Of a DNA stretch of 64,000 bases, positions 1 through 9,344 are shown in pieces. Origin of the DNA: Pseudoalteromonas luteoviolacea DSM 6061 (GTDB lineage Bacteria; Pseudomonadota; Gammaproteobacteria; Enterobacterales; Alteromonadaceae); NCBI RefSeq assembly GCF_001625655.1, contig NZ_AUYB01000081.1, positions 49,936 through 113,935 on the forward strand, in the 5' to 3' direction. Made by a program: the position numbers and the translations under genes. Each line of letters begins with the position of its first letter. Position 1 is the stretch's first letter. The notes under the pieces are model-generated. The model ran no database searches. It was not told where the DNA came from and saw only the letters and a list, made by a program, of their open reading frames with translations.

Positions 1-1405
1 TGATTTGGCGGTGCTGACGCGCGATAGCTTTCGAAACACTGAATATCATTGGCCCTGACAAGTAAAAGAATAATAACTTGCCCTGAGCTTTTTCAAGTAA
101 TGACTTTTCGTGTTTGCTCAGTGGGACATCTTCATCCGTATCACTGTCACTGATTGCTTTTACATGCTGCTCTTGTACGCGGCTAAGTCTTTCAATAACC
201 ATAATGTTAGATATAAAAACACCTAATCCTACAGCAACTATCAAATCAACAAATACAGTAAGCAGCATAACACCATACATAATGGTCATTTGGCTTATGC
301 TTAGCTTGTGGGCGCGTTGGATAAAACTCCAATCTAGGATGTTGTAACCTACGTAAACAGCAATGCCAGCTAGTACAGCCATCGGAATGGGCTCGGTGAG
401 GCTACCTGCGACAAACACGACAGCCATGAGTATTAATGCACGAATAATTCCTGCTAATGGAGATCTTGCACCAACTTGAATATTAACAACCGTGCCCATG
501 GTTGCACCTGCACCTGGTAATGCGCCGAATAGTCCAGAAATCATGTTGGCGACACCTTGACCACGTAGCTCTTTATCTGAGTCATGTTCAGTTCTAGTCA
601 AACTGTCCCCAATGACTGCAGTTAGTAATGTATCTATACAACCCAGTGTACCCAATACAAGAGCATCAATCACCATAGAAGTGAATTGTTCTGTTGTAAA
701 GGTAGGCCAAACTACAGAGGGTAAGCCACTTGGAATTTCTCCAATGCGATTAATGCTGTCTTTATCAAAGATGACAATAGAAACGAGGGTTACTGCTACG
801 AGGGCAACAAGCTGTGCTGGTACATATTGGCGATACTTTTGTGGCAAGTAAAACAAGATACCAAGAGTAACGATACCTAAAAATAGCTCAGCAAAATGTA
901 AGTCCAGTATTAAGCTGGGGAGTGCACTTAAAGTGCCCAACACACCGCCTGCGGGCGCTTGGTGTCCAAGCAATGGAGCAAGTTGTAAAATGATGAGAAT
1001 GACCCCGATTCCAGACATAAATCCAGATATAACACTGTAAGGCATTAAGGTGACATATTTGCCTAATTTTAATGTGCCCAACAGGATTTGAAATGCGCCT
1101 GCCATCATTACGACAGTAAAGCCCATTGCGAGACCATTTTCAGGATACTGGGCCATCATAGTGGTCAAAACTGCGGTCATTATAACCGTCATCGGACCTG
1201 TTGGCTCAGAAATCAAGGAGGTTGAACCGCCGAATAAGGCAGCGAAAAGACCGACGAGAATAGCGCCCCACATACCTGCTTCTGCACCGGCACCAGAAGC
1301 GACCCCGAAGGCGAGGGCTAGGGGAAGAGAAATAATCGCAGTGGTCACACCACCGAACAAATCCCCTTTTAAATTCATATGCTTATATCTGTCTAGGGAT
1401 AACAT
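1..1405 (-). CDS. SulP family anion transporter (partial, C-terminus outside window)
   Basis: Reading the minus strand gives a long open frame that runs off the window start, so only the first ~468 residues are visible. It is a polytopic inner-membrane protein of the SulP/SLC26 family, which moves sulfate, bicarbonate or dicarboxylates. Visible signs are the N-terminal GDLFGGVTTAIISLPLALAF segment, the conserved SEPTGPMTV motif, a series of hydrophobic helices, and near the cut the hydrophilic stretch leading into the STAS domain. The short cytoplasmic N-terminus resembles bacterial bicarbonate-type SulPs (BicA-like), but the substrate cannot be read from sequence. I chose the ATG at 1405 because GGAAG lies 4 nt upstream; in-frame ATGs at 1435 and 1378 are alternatives. 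Confidence 0.85.
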   Translation of the reverse strand, partial: MLSLDRYKHMNLKGDLFGGVTTAIISLPLALAFGVASGAGAEAGMWGAILVGLFAALFGGSTSLISEPTGPMTVIMTAVLTTMMAQYPENGLAMGFTVVMMAGAFQILLGTLKLGKYVTLMPYSVISGFMSGIGVILIILQLAPLLGHQAPAGGVLGTLSALPSLILDLHFAELFLGIVTLGILFYLPQKYRQYVPAQLVALVAVTLVSIVIFDKDSINRIGEIPSGLPSVVWPTFTTEQFTSMVIDALVLGTLGCIDTLLTAVIGDSLTRTEHDSDKELRGQGVANMISGLFGALPGAGATMGTVVNIQVGARSPLAGIIRALILMAVVFVAGSLTEPIPMAVLAGIAVYVGYNILDWSFIQRAHKLSISQMTIMYGVMLLTVFVDLIVAVGLGVFISNIMVIERLSRVQEQHVKAISDSDTDEDVPLSKHEKSLLEKAQGKLLFFYLSGPMIFSVSKAIARQHRQI

Positions 1406-1561
1406 AGAACTTCCATACCGCAAGATTTCACGCATTTTACACTAAATCGAGACATTAAGTAGCGGATAATTAAAAATTTTTTACACTTGATGATGTGACC
1501 GTAATTTCTTATCTGTGTTAGGATGAGCGCCTAAGTGAAATTAATGAAATAAATTTTTGAT

Positions 1562-2764
1562 ATGTTTCAATCAGTTAGCCTTTTTGTCGGGCTGAGGTAC
1601 AGTCGTTCCTCTAAAGGCAACGCGTTTGTCTCTTTTATATCGTTCTTTTCAATCGCTGGGATTGCATTGGGTCTTATGTCGTTGATAACGGTTAACTCGG
1701 TAATGAATGGCTTTGAGCAAAGTTTAAAAAACGCCATGCTGGACTTAGTACCTCACGTGCAACTTTCAAGAACATCTCAAGAACAAGCGCCACTGCAACC
1801 AGAGTCGTTTGCGACCTTACCAGGTGTAATGCGAGTGACACCTTACGTTACGTCTGACGTAATATTGCAAACAAACAAAGAGTTAGTGGGAGTCAGATTA
1901 CAAGGCGCATTCAAAGGTTATCCTACTTCCATAAGTAAACATATCGAATCTGGATCTGTAAAAAAATTGCAAGACACCCGTTATCAGCTGGCACTAAGCC
2001 GCTTTTTGGCAAATAAACTCGACGTTAGGCTAGGTAGTAAAGTCCGCGTCATTTTTCCTGACATTACCAGCTATACACCACTTGGAAGAGTACCAAAACA
2101 GAGATTATTTACTGTTGCTGTTATATACAATTCGGCGAGTGAGGCTGATACGAGCTTAGCGTTTGCTGATGGTGAAAGCCTGCTTAAACTTCTGAAGAAA
2201 AAACCAGACAGCTTTGATTTAAGCTTAACGCTAGATGATGCTTTTTCTGTTGCCGAGTTTAAAAAAGCAAACCAGGCTTTATTGTCTCAGTTTGAGTACC
2301 AAGATTGGCAAGTACAGCAAGGCGCATTGTTCGCAGCTGTAGCGATGGAAAAGCGTGTGATGTCTCTGTTGTTGGCGCTTATTGTTATTGTCGCGGTCTT
2401 TAATATTGTTTCTGCATTATCCATGATGGTAAGTGAAAAGCAGGGTGAAGTAGCAATCCTTCAAACGTTAGGGTTTACACCAAGTAAAATTGCTCAAGTA
2501 TTTATGATCCAAGGCTTGTACAACGGTGTTGTGGGGACCGCAATAGGTTCTGTTTTGGGCATTGCGCTAGCGGCGAATATTAATGAAGTATTGAATTTGG
2601 TTGGCCTTTCACTACTAGGAGGAATGGCCTTACCTGTTAAGTTTGATTCAGTAAGCCTGACTTTCATTATTGTAACGAGTTTATTATTAAGTTTTTTTGC
2701 AACACTTTATCCTGCTCAAAAAGCAGCTAAAGTGATGCCAGCCGAGGTATTAAGATATGAGTGA
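1562..2764 (+). CDS. lolC: Lipoprotein-releasing ABC transporter permease LolC
   Basis: Inner-membrane permease of the LolCDE complex, which extracts outer-membrane lipoproteins from the inner membrane and hands them to LolA. The 400-residue length fits. There is one N-terminal transmembrane helix (about residues 22-45), a large periplasmic domain, and three C-terminal helices (about 265-395), the FtsX/MacB permease layout. The first loop has the family NGFEQ motif after helix 1. The stop overlaps the lolD start by 8 bp, showing translational coupling. A separate second permease follows lolD, so the complex is the heterodimeric LolC/LolE type; LolC versus LolE is assigned mainly by gene order. 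Confidence 0.93.
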   Translation: MFQSVSLFVGLRYSRSSKGNAFVSFISFFSIAGIALGLMSLITVNSVMNGFEQSLKNAMLDLVPHVQLSRTSQEQAPLQPESFATLPGVMRVTPYVTSDVILQTNKELVGVRLQGAFKGYPTSISKHIESGSVKKLQDTRYQLALSRFLANKLDVRLGSKVRVIFPDITSYTPLGRVPKQRLFTVAVIYNSASEADTSLAFADGESLLKLLKKKPDSFDLSLTLDDAFSVAEFKKANQALLSQFEYQDWQVQQGALFAAVAMEKRVMSLLLALIVIVAVFNIVSALSMMVSEKQGEVAILQTLGFTPSKIAQVFMIQGLYNGVVGTAIGSVLGIALAANINEVLNLVGLSLLGGMALPVKFDSVSLTFIIVTSLLLSFFATLYPAQKAAKVMPAEVLRYE

Positions 2765-3464
2765 TCCCGTAATTCAGTGTCAGCAATTAAGCAAATCTTA
2801 TCAAGAAGCTGGCTCTCAGGTGTCGGTCCTCAAAGGTGTGAATTTATCACTTGAACAAGGTGACACACTTTCAATCGTAGGAAGTTCAGGTTCTGGCAAA
2901 AGTACATTGCTTCATATATTGGGCACTTTAGATGGTGCGACTGACGGTTGTCTAAAAATAAAAGGCGTAGAAGTTGAAAAGCTTTCTAGAGCAAAGCAAG
3001 CTGATTTTCGTAATCGTCACATGGGTTTTATTTATCAATTTCATCATTTATTAATGGACTTCAGTGCGTTGGAAAATGTCGCGATGCCTTTGCTTATAGC
3101 AGGAAAGACAAAAGCTGAAGCGAAAAAAGAAGCTGCTGATATGCTCGACAAAGTTGGCTTAGGCCATAGAGCTTCACACCGTCCTTCAGAATTGTCTGGG
3201 GGCGAAAGACAGCGTGTAGCGATCGCTCGTGCGCTGGTAACAAAACCATCTTTAGTGCTAGCAGATGAACCTACAGGGAACCTAGACAAGCACAATGCTT
3301 TGAAGATTTATGAGTTGTTGAACGAGTTGAACAAAGAGTTTGATACTAGTTTTGTCGTTGTTACCCACGACTTGGAGCTGGCAGAGAAACTTGGCCGCGT
3401 GGTGCAGCTTGATGATGGAGTTTTAGTAGAGTACCAAGGGGCAGATGGAGTGAGGCATGCTTAG
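2757..3464 (+). CDS. lolD: Lipoprotein-releasing ABC transporter ATPase LolD
   Basis: ATPase that powers lipoprotein release by LolC/LolE at the cytoplasmic face of the inner membrane. The 235-residue protein has every ABC motif: Walker [10 protein letters not shown] near residue 43, Q-loop in IYQFHHLL, signature LSGGERQ, Walker [13 protein letters not shown], and the switch histidine in VVTHD. The HHLL sequence after the Q-loop is typical of LolD/MacB-type ATPases. The gene overlaps lolC upstream and lolE downstream by 8 bp each, a compact operon with stoichiometric translation. Confidence 0.96.
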   Translation: MSDPVIQCQQLSKSYQEAGSQVSVLKGVNLSLEQGDTLSIVGSSGSGKSTLLHILGTLDGATDGCLKIKGVEVEKLSRAKQADFRNRHMGFIYQFHHLLMDFSALENVAMPLLIAGKTKAEAKKEAADMLDKVGLGHRASHRPSELSGGERQRVAIARALVTKPSLVLADEPTGNLDKHNALKIYELLNELNKEFDTSFVVVTHDLELAEKLGRVVQLDDGVLVEYQGADGVRHA

Positions 3465-4686
3465 TTTATTTTTAAGCAAGCGCCTGCGAGAGTCTAAAAA
3501 TCATAGTGGGTTATTTGGTTTTTTGAGTAAAGCATCCACAATAGGGGTATTTCTTGGCGTCACTGTTCTCATCGTGGCGCTATCAGTGATAAATGGCTTT
3601 GAACATCAGCTAAAAGAGAGGCTTCTATCAGTAGTACCTCAGGTAAGCTATCAAGCCCCTTATGATCCAATTGAAAACTGGCCTGAAAAAGTAAGGTTGT
3701 TGGAGTCTCAACCCGGTGTCAAAGCAGCTGTGCCGGAGATAAATTTGACGGCTATGGTCCAGCACAAAGGACAGTTAAAAGCTGCACAGCTTAAAGCAAT
3801 TGTACCTGAATTACACCAGAATGTATCAAGTATCGGGCTTTATACTAAGCCTTTTGAATTAAGCGAGCTAGCCAGTAATGAGATTTTGCTTGGTCGTGGT
3901 ATTGCTACTCAATTAAATGTGAAAAAAGGTGACAAAGTTGCCGTATTGATTGCAAATCAACATGCAAAAAATGCATTAGCAGCGCCTAAAAGAGTGTCTT
4001 TTAATGTCGCTGGGTTTATAACGATGGGCGGTGAGGTAGATAGAAATTTAGTAATAGTTAATCTTGCTGAAATCCAAAGTGCGTTGTCATTAAGTGAGAA
4101 TACAGTAACTGGGCTGAGACTAGCGGTAGATGATGTTTTTAATGCACATCAAATTGCAATGAGTGCGGGTAGGGCTTTACCTGATCTCGTATACGTTCAG
4201 AGTTGGTTTCGTACACAAGGGAGTTTGTATCAAGATATTCAAATGGTGAGAACCATTGTTTATTTAGTGGTGTTTTTAATTATTGCTGTTGCGAGTTTTA
4301 ACATCATTTCATCTATGGTTATGGAAGTTAAAGAAAAACAAGCCGACATCGCAATCCTTAAGACCATGGGCACACAAGATAAAACAATATTTATGACTTT
4401 TGCAGTACAAGGCCTTAGTTACGCGCTGGTTGGCGCTTTCTTTGGCATGTTACTTGGGACAGTGATCGCATTAAGTATTACAGAGTTATTTTCGCTTTGG
4501 GTTTCACTGGATGGGGCTAACCCTTTACAGGGAGTCTATTTTATTGAGTTTCTGCCGAGTAAATTGGTCATAAGTGATATTGTGGTTGTGTTGTTAGCTA
4601 CATTGATTATATCAATATTATCGAGCGTTTATCCTGCTTGGCAGGCTACAAAAGTTGAGCCTGCACGCGTGTTAGGTGGTGGCTAG
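3457..4686 (+). CDS. lolE: Lipoprotein-releasing ABC transporter permease LolE
   Basis: Second permease of LolCDE, 409 residues, with the same layout as LolC: N-terminal helix (about 22-45) followed by [12 protein letters not shown], a periplasmic domain, then three C-terminal helices ending in the conserved [17 protein letters not shown] segment. It starts inside lolD by 8 bp. Its stop lies one base from the end of the convergent EAL gene, so the two transcripts meet with no visible room for a dedicated terminator. Confidence 0.93.
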   Translation: MLSLFLSKRLRESKNHSGLFGFLSKASTIGVFLGVTVLIVALSVINGFEHQLKERLLSVVPQVSYQAPYDPIENWPEKVRLLESQPGVKAAVPEINLTAMVQHKGQLKAAQLKAIVPELHQNVSSIGLYTKPFELSELASNEILLGRGIATQLNVKKGDKVAVLIANQHAKNALAAPKRVSFNVAGFITMGGEVDRNLVIVNLAEIQSALSLSENTVTGLRLAVDDVFNAHQIAMSAGRALPDLVYVQSWFRTQGSLYQDIQMVRTIVYLVVFLIIAVASFNIISSMVMEVKEKQADIAILKTMGTQDKTIFMTFAVQGLSYALVGAFFGMLLGTVIALSITELFSLWVSLDGANPLQGVYFIEFLPSKLVISDIVVVLLATLIISILSSVYPAWQATKVEPARVLGGG

Positions 4687-4687
4687 T

Positions 4688-6310
4688 TCAGCTCTCAAAA
4701 TGTAAATAGCTCGATTTGTCCTCGAGTACATACTCAACAAAGGCGTCGATGGGCAGGGGTTTACTGTAGTAGTACCCCTGTACATATTGGACGCCTTTTG
4801 CTTTGGCATAAATCATCTGCTCCATGTCTTCAACACCTTCTGCGACCAAAGGTTTATCAAGGTTTTTGGCCAGAGAAACAATGGAGTTAAAGACAGATTG
4901 AAGCTTGCTATCTTTTACGACGTTGGTGACGAATGAGCGGTCTATTTTTATTTCATCAAAGTTCAGTTTACAGAGGTAGCTAAGGCTCGAAAAACCTGTA
5001 CCAAAGTCATCAATTGATATTGTAAACCCTTTGGATTGAAGTGAAACAAGCACTTCATTGACATAGGAAAAATTGTCAATTAAGGCTGATTCTGTTAATT
5101 CTAATTTGATCCGCTTTGGGTCAATATTGTGCTGTGCAAGCGCTGCCAGTAATTTGCTCTCGAATTTAACGTCGAGAATTTCTACGACACTGATATTAAT
5201 AGCAAACATATAGTGTTTGCAGTCCATTCCTTCGCTTTGTAAATGCTCAACGGTTTTTCGTATTTGAGAGAGTGTGAACAAGGTCAGCTTGTTAATGTCA
5301 CCCGTACTCTCTACTATAGGTATAAACTCTGCTGGTGAGATAGGTTTACCTTCCAGTGTCCAGCGCATCAGGCATTCAGCTCCAATAAGGCACTCAGTTT
5401 TGGTATCGTGCAAAGGCTGTAAAACCACAGTGAAGCTTTTGTCTAGATCTTGGTGAAAAGAGTCTCTCAATGCGGTTTCAATTTTATTCTGCCGCTCAAT
5501 TTGTCTTGCCAAGCCTTCTTGAAATTCGACCAGTCTAAGCTTGTCTGATAGCACATCAAATGTGGCCATTTCTGCTTTATTCAGACTCAACTCATGATCA
5601 TCTTTATGGCTTTCTTTGTAGTAACCTAACGCAACATTACTGTAGAAACTGCTGTCATTAAATTCAAAAGGTTCGTTAAGGTGGTTGTATAAAGCTTCGA
5701 TATTGATGGGAGTAGTGTGAGGTACGAAAACGCAAAAACAGTCGGATGAATGTTTAGAGAAAATCCCTTGTTCAAAATCACCTTGAAATCGGGAAAGAAC
5801 TTCCATAAAAACAAGGTTAGCGACGCCAATATTCCAAACTTCGGATATACGCTGGTAATTGCAGATACGAATACAGCACATAATGCCATACGTATCTAGC
5901 TCTTGGACTTTAGAGACAAAAGCTTCTCTGTAGAGTAATCCAGTGTGAGGATCTCGAATAGCTAACTGCTTGTTAAGCCTACGAATGGCTACCAGTTCTT
6001 CAATTAATTCGACTTTTACAAAGGTTAGGGTATTTTTACGAGTGTAAGAAAAACGCACCCAATGCACATTACTGTTGTCTATACTTACGCCGACTTCAAG
6101 TTGGTCAAAACATGGCTCAAAAAGTATTTCATTGCTGCTTAGCTCTGCAAAGTCTTCGTCAAAGAACTTCAACGTAGGGCAGTTTACTATGTTATCGCCG
6201 ACTTTAAGTTTTATAAGGTCGCTCGCTTTATCTGAAATGCCGGTAATGGTTCCGTCATTTTCATAAGCAACGTAGATAATGTTGAGCAGCTCTATGAGGC
6301 TTTTTTGCAT
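4688..6310 (-). CDS. EAL-domain c-di-GMP phosphodiesterase with degenerate GGDEF domain
   Basis: Last gene of the chemosensory operon. Residues ~1-110 look PAS-like; ~118-255 form a GGDEF-type domain whose catalytic loop reads SSDCF, so cyclase activity is unlikely; ~278-530 form an EAL domain. In the EAL domain the first motif is ECLMRW (Ala to Cys), but acidic and metal ligands are present: NIS, ELTES, IDDFGTGFSS, KIDRSF, AEGVE and QGYYYS. I therefore expect c-di-GMP hydrolysis to pGpG. The start is set at the ATG at 6310, which has AAGG 8 nt upstream; a GTG at 6319 is in frame but has no ribosome site. The 5' end abuts the cheB stop, so it is probably translated together with cheB and links the Che system to c-di-GMP. 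Confidence 0.88.
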   Translation of the reverse strand: MQKSLIELLNIIYVAYENDGTITGISDKASDLIKLKVGDNIVNCPTLKFFDEDFAELSSNEILFEPCFDQLEVGVSIDNSNVHWVRFSYTRKNTLTFVKVELIEELVAIRRLNKQLAIRDPHTGLLYREAFVSKVQELDTYGIMCCIRICNYQRISEVWNIGVANLVFMEVLSRFQGDFEQGIFSKHSSDCFCVFVPHTTPINIEALYNHLNEPFEFNDSSFYSNVALGYYKESHKDDHELSLNKAEMATFDVLSDKLRLVEFQEGLARQIERQNKIETALRDSFHQDLDKSFTVVLQPLHDTKTECLIGAECLMRWTLEGKPISPAEFIPIVESTGDINKLTLFTLSQIRKTVEHLQSEGMDCKHYMFAINISVVEILDVKFESKLLAALAQHNIDPKRIKLELTESALIDNFSYVNEVLVSLQSKGFTISIDDFGTGFSSLSYLCKLNFDEIKIDRSFVTNVVKDSKLQSVFNSIVSLAKNLDKPLVAEGVEDMEQMIYAKAKGVQYVQGYYYSKPLPIDAFVEYVLEDKSSYLHFES

Positions 6311-6312
6311 AT

Positions 6313-7386
6313 CTAACACCTTAACACTTTTAAAATTTGATACGGAATGTTGCTAAGAGAATACACTTTATCAACAGCACCCCTTGCAATTGCTTCTTTG
6401 GGCATACCAAAAACAACGCAGCTAGATTCGCTCTCTGCGAAGTTGATTGCGCCTGCCTGTTTCATATCCAACATCCCCGAAGCGCCGTCGTCGCCCATTC
6501 CTGTTAAGATCACACCGATGGCATTTCGACCAACTGCTTGCGCAACTGATCTGAATAAGACATCTACCGAAGGTCTATGTCTACTTACCAGAGGCCCATC
6601 CCGTATTTCTAAATAGTAGTCGCTACCTTGTCGTTTTACCAACATATGCTTTCCGCCCGGGGCGATGTACACATGCCCGGTTTTCAATCGCATTGCCGTT
6701 TCACCTTCAACCACCACGTGGCGTGTAATGGTGTCGAGACGCTGAGCAAAGGCATGAGTAAACTTGCTAGGCATATGTTGAACAATAACGATGGGCGGAG
6801 TTGTTGGGGGCAGTAAAGACAGAAACCCCGTTAAAGCTTCAGTGCCTCCAGTTGATGCACCAACCGCGATGACTTTGTCTGAGGTAATAGGCGGTTTAAG
6901 CTCAGTAGGATCTGGTGGCGGTATCATTTCATCCACACTGTGGTTGTGTCTGACTGATTCTTCCGAAAGATAACGCATGGGCTTTACTTTTGCTTTTCCC
7001 GCCGCTTTTATGGCATCAACTATCTGTGTGACTCCTTGATTATTAATAAAGTCAGCTAGGCCCTGAGTAGGTTTGGCTATGACATCCACAGCACCTGATG
7101 CGAGCGCTTCCATTGTTGTTTCGGTATTTTTTTGAGTCAAGGCAGAGCACATAATGATGGGCGTGGGCCTTTCTTGCATAATTTTCTTTAAAAAGGTAAT
7201 GCCATCCATTTTTGGCATTTCAACGTCAAGTAAAATGACATCTGGCCAATTCATTTTCATTTTTCTTTCTGCCAGTACAGGGTCAGGCGCACTGCCAATC
7301 AGTTTCAGTTCTCTATCATGGTTAATGATTTCTCCTACGAGTTGACGCATTACGGCTGAGTCGTCAACAATAAATACGTTAATCAT
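6313..7386 (-). CDS. cheB: Chemoreceptor glutamate methylesterase CheB
   Basis: Response regulator that removes methyl groups from MCPs (and deamidates glutamines) for adaptation; normally phosphorylated by CheA. The 357 residues contain a receiver domain (phospho-acceptor D54 in LLDVEMP), a linker at ~125-168, and a C-terminal esterase domain with the Ser-His-Asp triad visible as S178 (GASTGG), H204 (VQHMP) and D300 (GMGDDG). Length and motifs are complete. It overlaps cheR by 4 bp (ATGA), so the methylation and demethylation enzymes are coupled in translation. Confidence 0.96.
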   Translation of the reverse strand: MINVFIVDDSAVMRQLVGEIINHDRELKLIGSAPDPVLAERKMKMNWPDVILLDVEMPKMDGITFLKKIMQERPTPIIMCSALTQKNTETTMEALASGAVDVIAKPTQGLADFINNQGVTQIVDAIKAAGKAKVKPMRYLSEESVRHNHSVDEMIPPPDPTELKPPITSDKVIAVGASTGGTEALTGFLSLLPPTTPPIVIVQHMPSKFTHAFAQRLDTITRHVVVEGETAMRLKTGHVYIAPGGKHMLVKRQGSDYYLEIRDGPLVSRHRPSVDVLFRSVAQAVGRNAIGVILTGMGDDGASGMLDMKQAGAINFAESESSCVVFGMPKEAIARGAVDKVYSLSNIPYQILKVLRC

Positions 7387-8186
7387 AATCGCACCTTCTT
7401 ATAGATACAGGGCTGTATTAATTCGATGCCGAGGCGTTTTTTTCTAAGTGATTCTGAGTGACCTAAAAATAACAGTCCACCGTGATTGAGCCGATGAATA
7501 ATATTGTCGACTATTTTTTTTTGTTTCGTTTCATCAAAGTAAATCAAGACATTACGTAAAAATATAATATCAAAAGAGTAGTCGACGGTTCTAAGCTTTA
7601 GAAGGTTGTCAACATTAAAATTACAATGATGTCGGATGGCTTTATTAACTGTAAAAGTCCCTTCATTTTTACCGGTTCCTTTTAGGCAATATGCGCGGCG
7701 ATACTTTTTGGGAATTTTTTGTACGGTAGACAGTGCAAAACAGGCTTCTTTGGCCATTTCAACAGCAGTGGGAGATATATCCGTGCCAGTGACTGACCAG
7801 TTACCATTATAAAATAAATCATCTAAGATCATTGCAATTGAATATGCTTCTTCCCCAGTAGATGATGCGGCACTCCAAGCTCTAATTGGCACATTGCGGC
7901 TTTTTTTTTGCCGAAAATAATCGTACATAAACTCAAACTGGGCTTGTTCGCGGAAAAAGTAAGTCTCATGTGTCGTCATTTTGTCAATGAAGATATCAAG
8001 CTCATGCTTACCGTCTGGACTGATAATTAACTGGTAGTATTTATTATAGGAAGCGCAGCGAGTGGCCCTTAAACGAGAGCTCAAACGACTTGCCATAATG
8101 TCTGACTTGTTTGAGCTCAAACGTATTCCTGTATGTTGGTCTAACACGCGGTTCAGTTGATTGAACTCAAGCTTGTTGATCGACAT
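7383..8186 (-). CDS. cheR: Chemoreceptor glutamate methyltransferase CheR
   Basis: SAM-dependent enzyme that methylates glutamates on MCP signalling helices. The 267-residue protein has the all-helical N-terminal domain (~1-75) and the C-terminal SAM-binding domain with WSAASSTGEEAYS, TGTDIS, and FLRNVLIYF. The length matches classical CheR with no TPR extension. Neither MCP in this operon ends in an aromatic NWETF-like tethering peptide, so recruitment must use the signalling domain or another receptor. It lies 9 bp after the second cheW. Confidence 0.96.
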   Translation of the reverse strand: MSINKLEFNQLNRVLDQHTGIRLSSNKSDIMASRLSSRLRATRCASYNKYYQLIISPDGKHELDIFIDKMTTHETYFFREQAQFEFMYDYFRQKKSRNVPIRAWSAASSTGEEAYSIAMILDDLFYNGNWSVTGTDISPTAVEMAKEACFALSTVQKIPKKYRRAYCLKGTGKNEGTFTVNKAIRHHCNFNVDNLLKLRTVDYSFDIIFLRNVLIYFDETKQKKIVDNIIHRLNHGGLLFLGHSESLRKKRLGIELIQPCIYKKVRL

Positions 8187-8195
8187 ATAAGCCGT

Positions 8196-8741
8196 TTACC
8201 TCTGACAGTAATCAATAAAAAACTGCTCTTGTTCATGTTTAAGAGAAGAGTTAATTTCGTTTACATTTAAGACTTTAGTGATATCTAATAGGGTAGTGAG
8301 TTTGTTATTTATCTTAGCCATTTTCCATTCAAAGTGGCGAGGGATATTTGAACCAAAAGAGGGAGAAGACTCTAAGTTGTTCAGATCGATAAACTCAATT
8401 GATACGACACTATTTACTAGCATCCCTAGCGTCATTGATTCTTCCAATGATTGGTCATAAAAATCGTAAAGAACAATACAGCTATATTTATCATAAGGTG
8501 TCGTGGATTTCAGGCCTAGCCGGCTTTGCAAGTCTAAAACCGGAATAACACTCCCACGCACATTGATAACACCTCGAATGACGTCGGTACACATTGGCAC
8601 CATAGTCGTTTCTACCAATTCAATAACCTCTTTCACAGAATCAATAGGGATACCAAAATGATCATGTCCGACTTTAACGAATAAGTACCTTAGCTCGCCT
8701 TTTTGCTGGAGGTGTTCGATATCTGTTTGAGATTCATTCAT
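8196..8741 (-). CDS. cheW: Chemotaxis coupling protein CheW (second copy)
   Basis: Scaffold protein linking CheA to MCPs. The 181 residues contain one CheW domain at ~16-160, with the typical IPIDSVKEVIE start, the RGVINVRGSVIPVLDL core and a terminal LLDITKVL strand. It overlaps the upstream cheW copy by 8 bp. The two paralogues are clearly diverged (for example VRGVINVRG here, IIGAINLRG in the other), so they are not a recent duplication and may take different positions in the array. Confidence 0.93.
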   Translation of the reverse strand: MNESQTDIEHLQQKGELRYLFVKVGHDHFGIPIDSVKEVIELVETTMVPMCTDVIRGVINVRGSVIPVLDLQSRLGLKSTTPYDKYSCIVLYDFYDQSLEESMTLGMLVNSVVSIEFIDLNNLESSPSFGSNIPRHFEWKMAKINNKLTTLLDITKVLNVNEINSSLKHEQEQFFIDYCQR

Positions 8742-9339
8742 GGGTTACCTCTGTTTCATCACTCTCGCATTGAGTGCCTTCGGCGTTCGTGTCGTCGCCA
8801 CAATCGTCATCTTGGCCATCTTCAACATTTTCACTGAGCTGTGCATTGTTTAAGTCTTCAATTAGCTTCATGTCATCGAGTGTAAGAATTTTAGAAATGT
8901 CTAGAATGGTCATTAGTTTGTCTGGGAGTTTGGCAAGCCCTAAAACAAATCGGCTGTGAAACTGCCCACCAATACTGGGCACTTTATCGATGTCTGCAGC
9001 AGAGATATCAAGCACCTTTGTAACCATGTCAACTTTTAAGCCAATGGTGATTTGCTGCTCATTAAACAAACACTCCGCGATAATTATACAAGTTCTATTC
9101 GTGATCTCTTGTGGCTGTTTCGCTAACCGCAAAGATAAGTCAAATACGGGGATTACTTCACCCCGTAAATTAATTGCGCCGATAATAAACTCTGGCGCCA
9201 TTGGTATCGGGTCAACTTCTACGTACTCCATGATTTCTTTTACTAAAGAAATATTGATGGAGTACGAAGCGTGATTCAGCTCAAAAGCCAAGTACTTGTC
9301 TTTATCTACAAAGCTACTTTGAGTTGTATGATCAGTCAT
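8734..9339 (-). CDS. cheW: Chemotaxis coupling protein CheW (first copy, acidic C-terminal tail)
   Basis: CheA-MCP coupling protein; the CheW domain covers residues ~12-155, with INISLVKEIMEYV, GAINLRGEVIPVFDL and MTILDISKIL. The final ~40 residues are an extension rich in Asp, Glu and Asn, unlike the 150-170-residue norm for CheW. The tail is presumably disordered and might tune contacts in the signalling array, which is inference. It sits 5 bp after the large MCP gene and overlaps the second cheW. Confidence 0.92.
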   Translation of the reverse strand: MTDHTTQSSFVDKDKYLAFELNHASYSINISLVKEIMEYVEVDPIPMAPEFIIGAINLRGEVIPVFDLSLRLAKQPQEITNRTCIIIAECLFNEQQITIGLKVDMVTKVLDISAADIDKVPSIGGQFHSRFVLGLAKLPDKLMTILDISKILTLDDMKLIEDLNNAQLSENVEDGQDDDCGDDTNAEGTQCESDETEVTHE

Positions 9340-9344
9340 AATCG

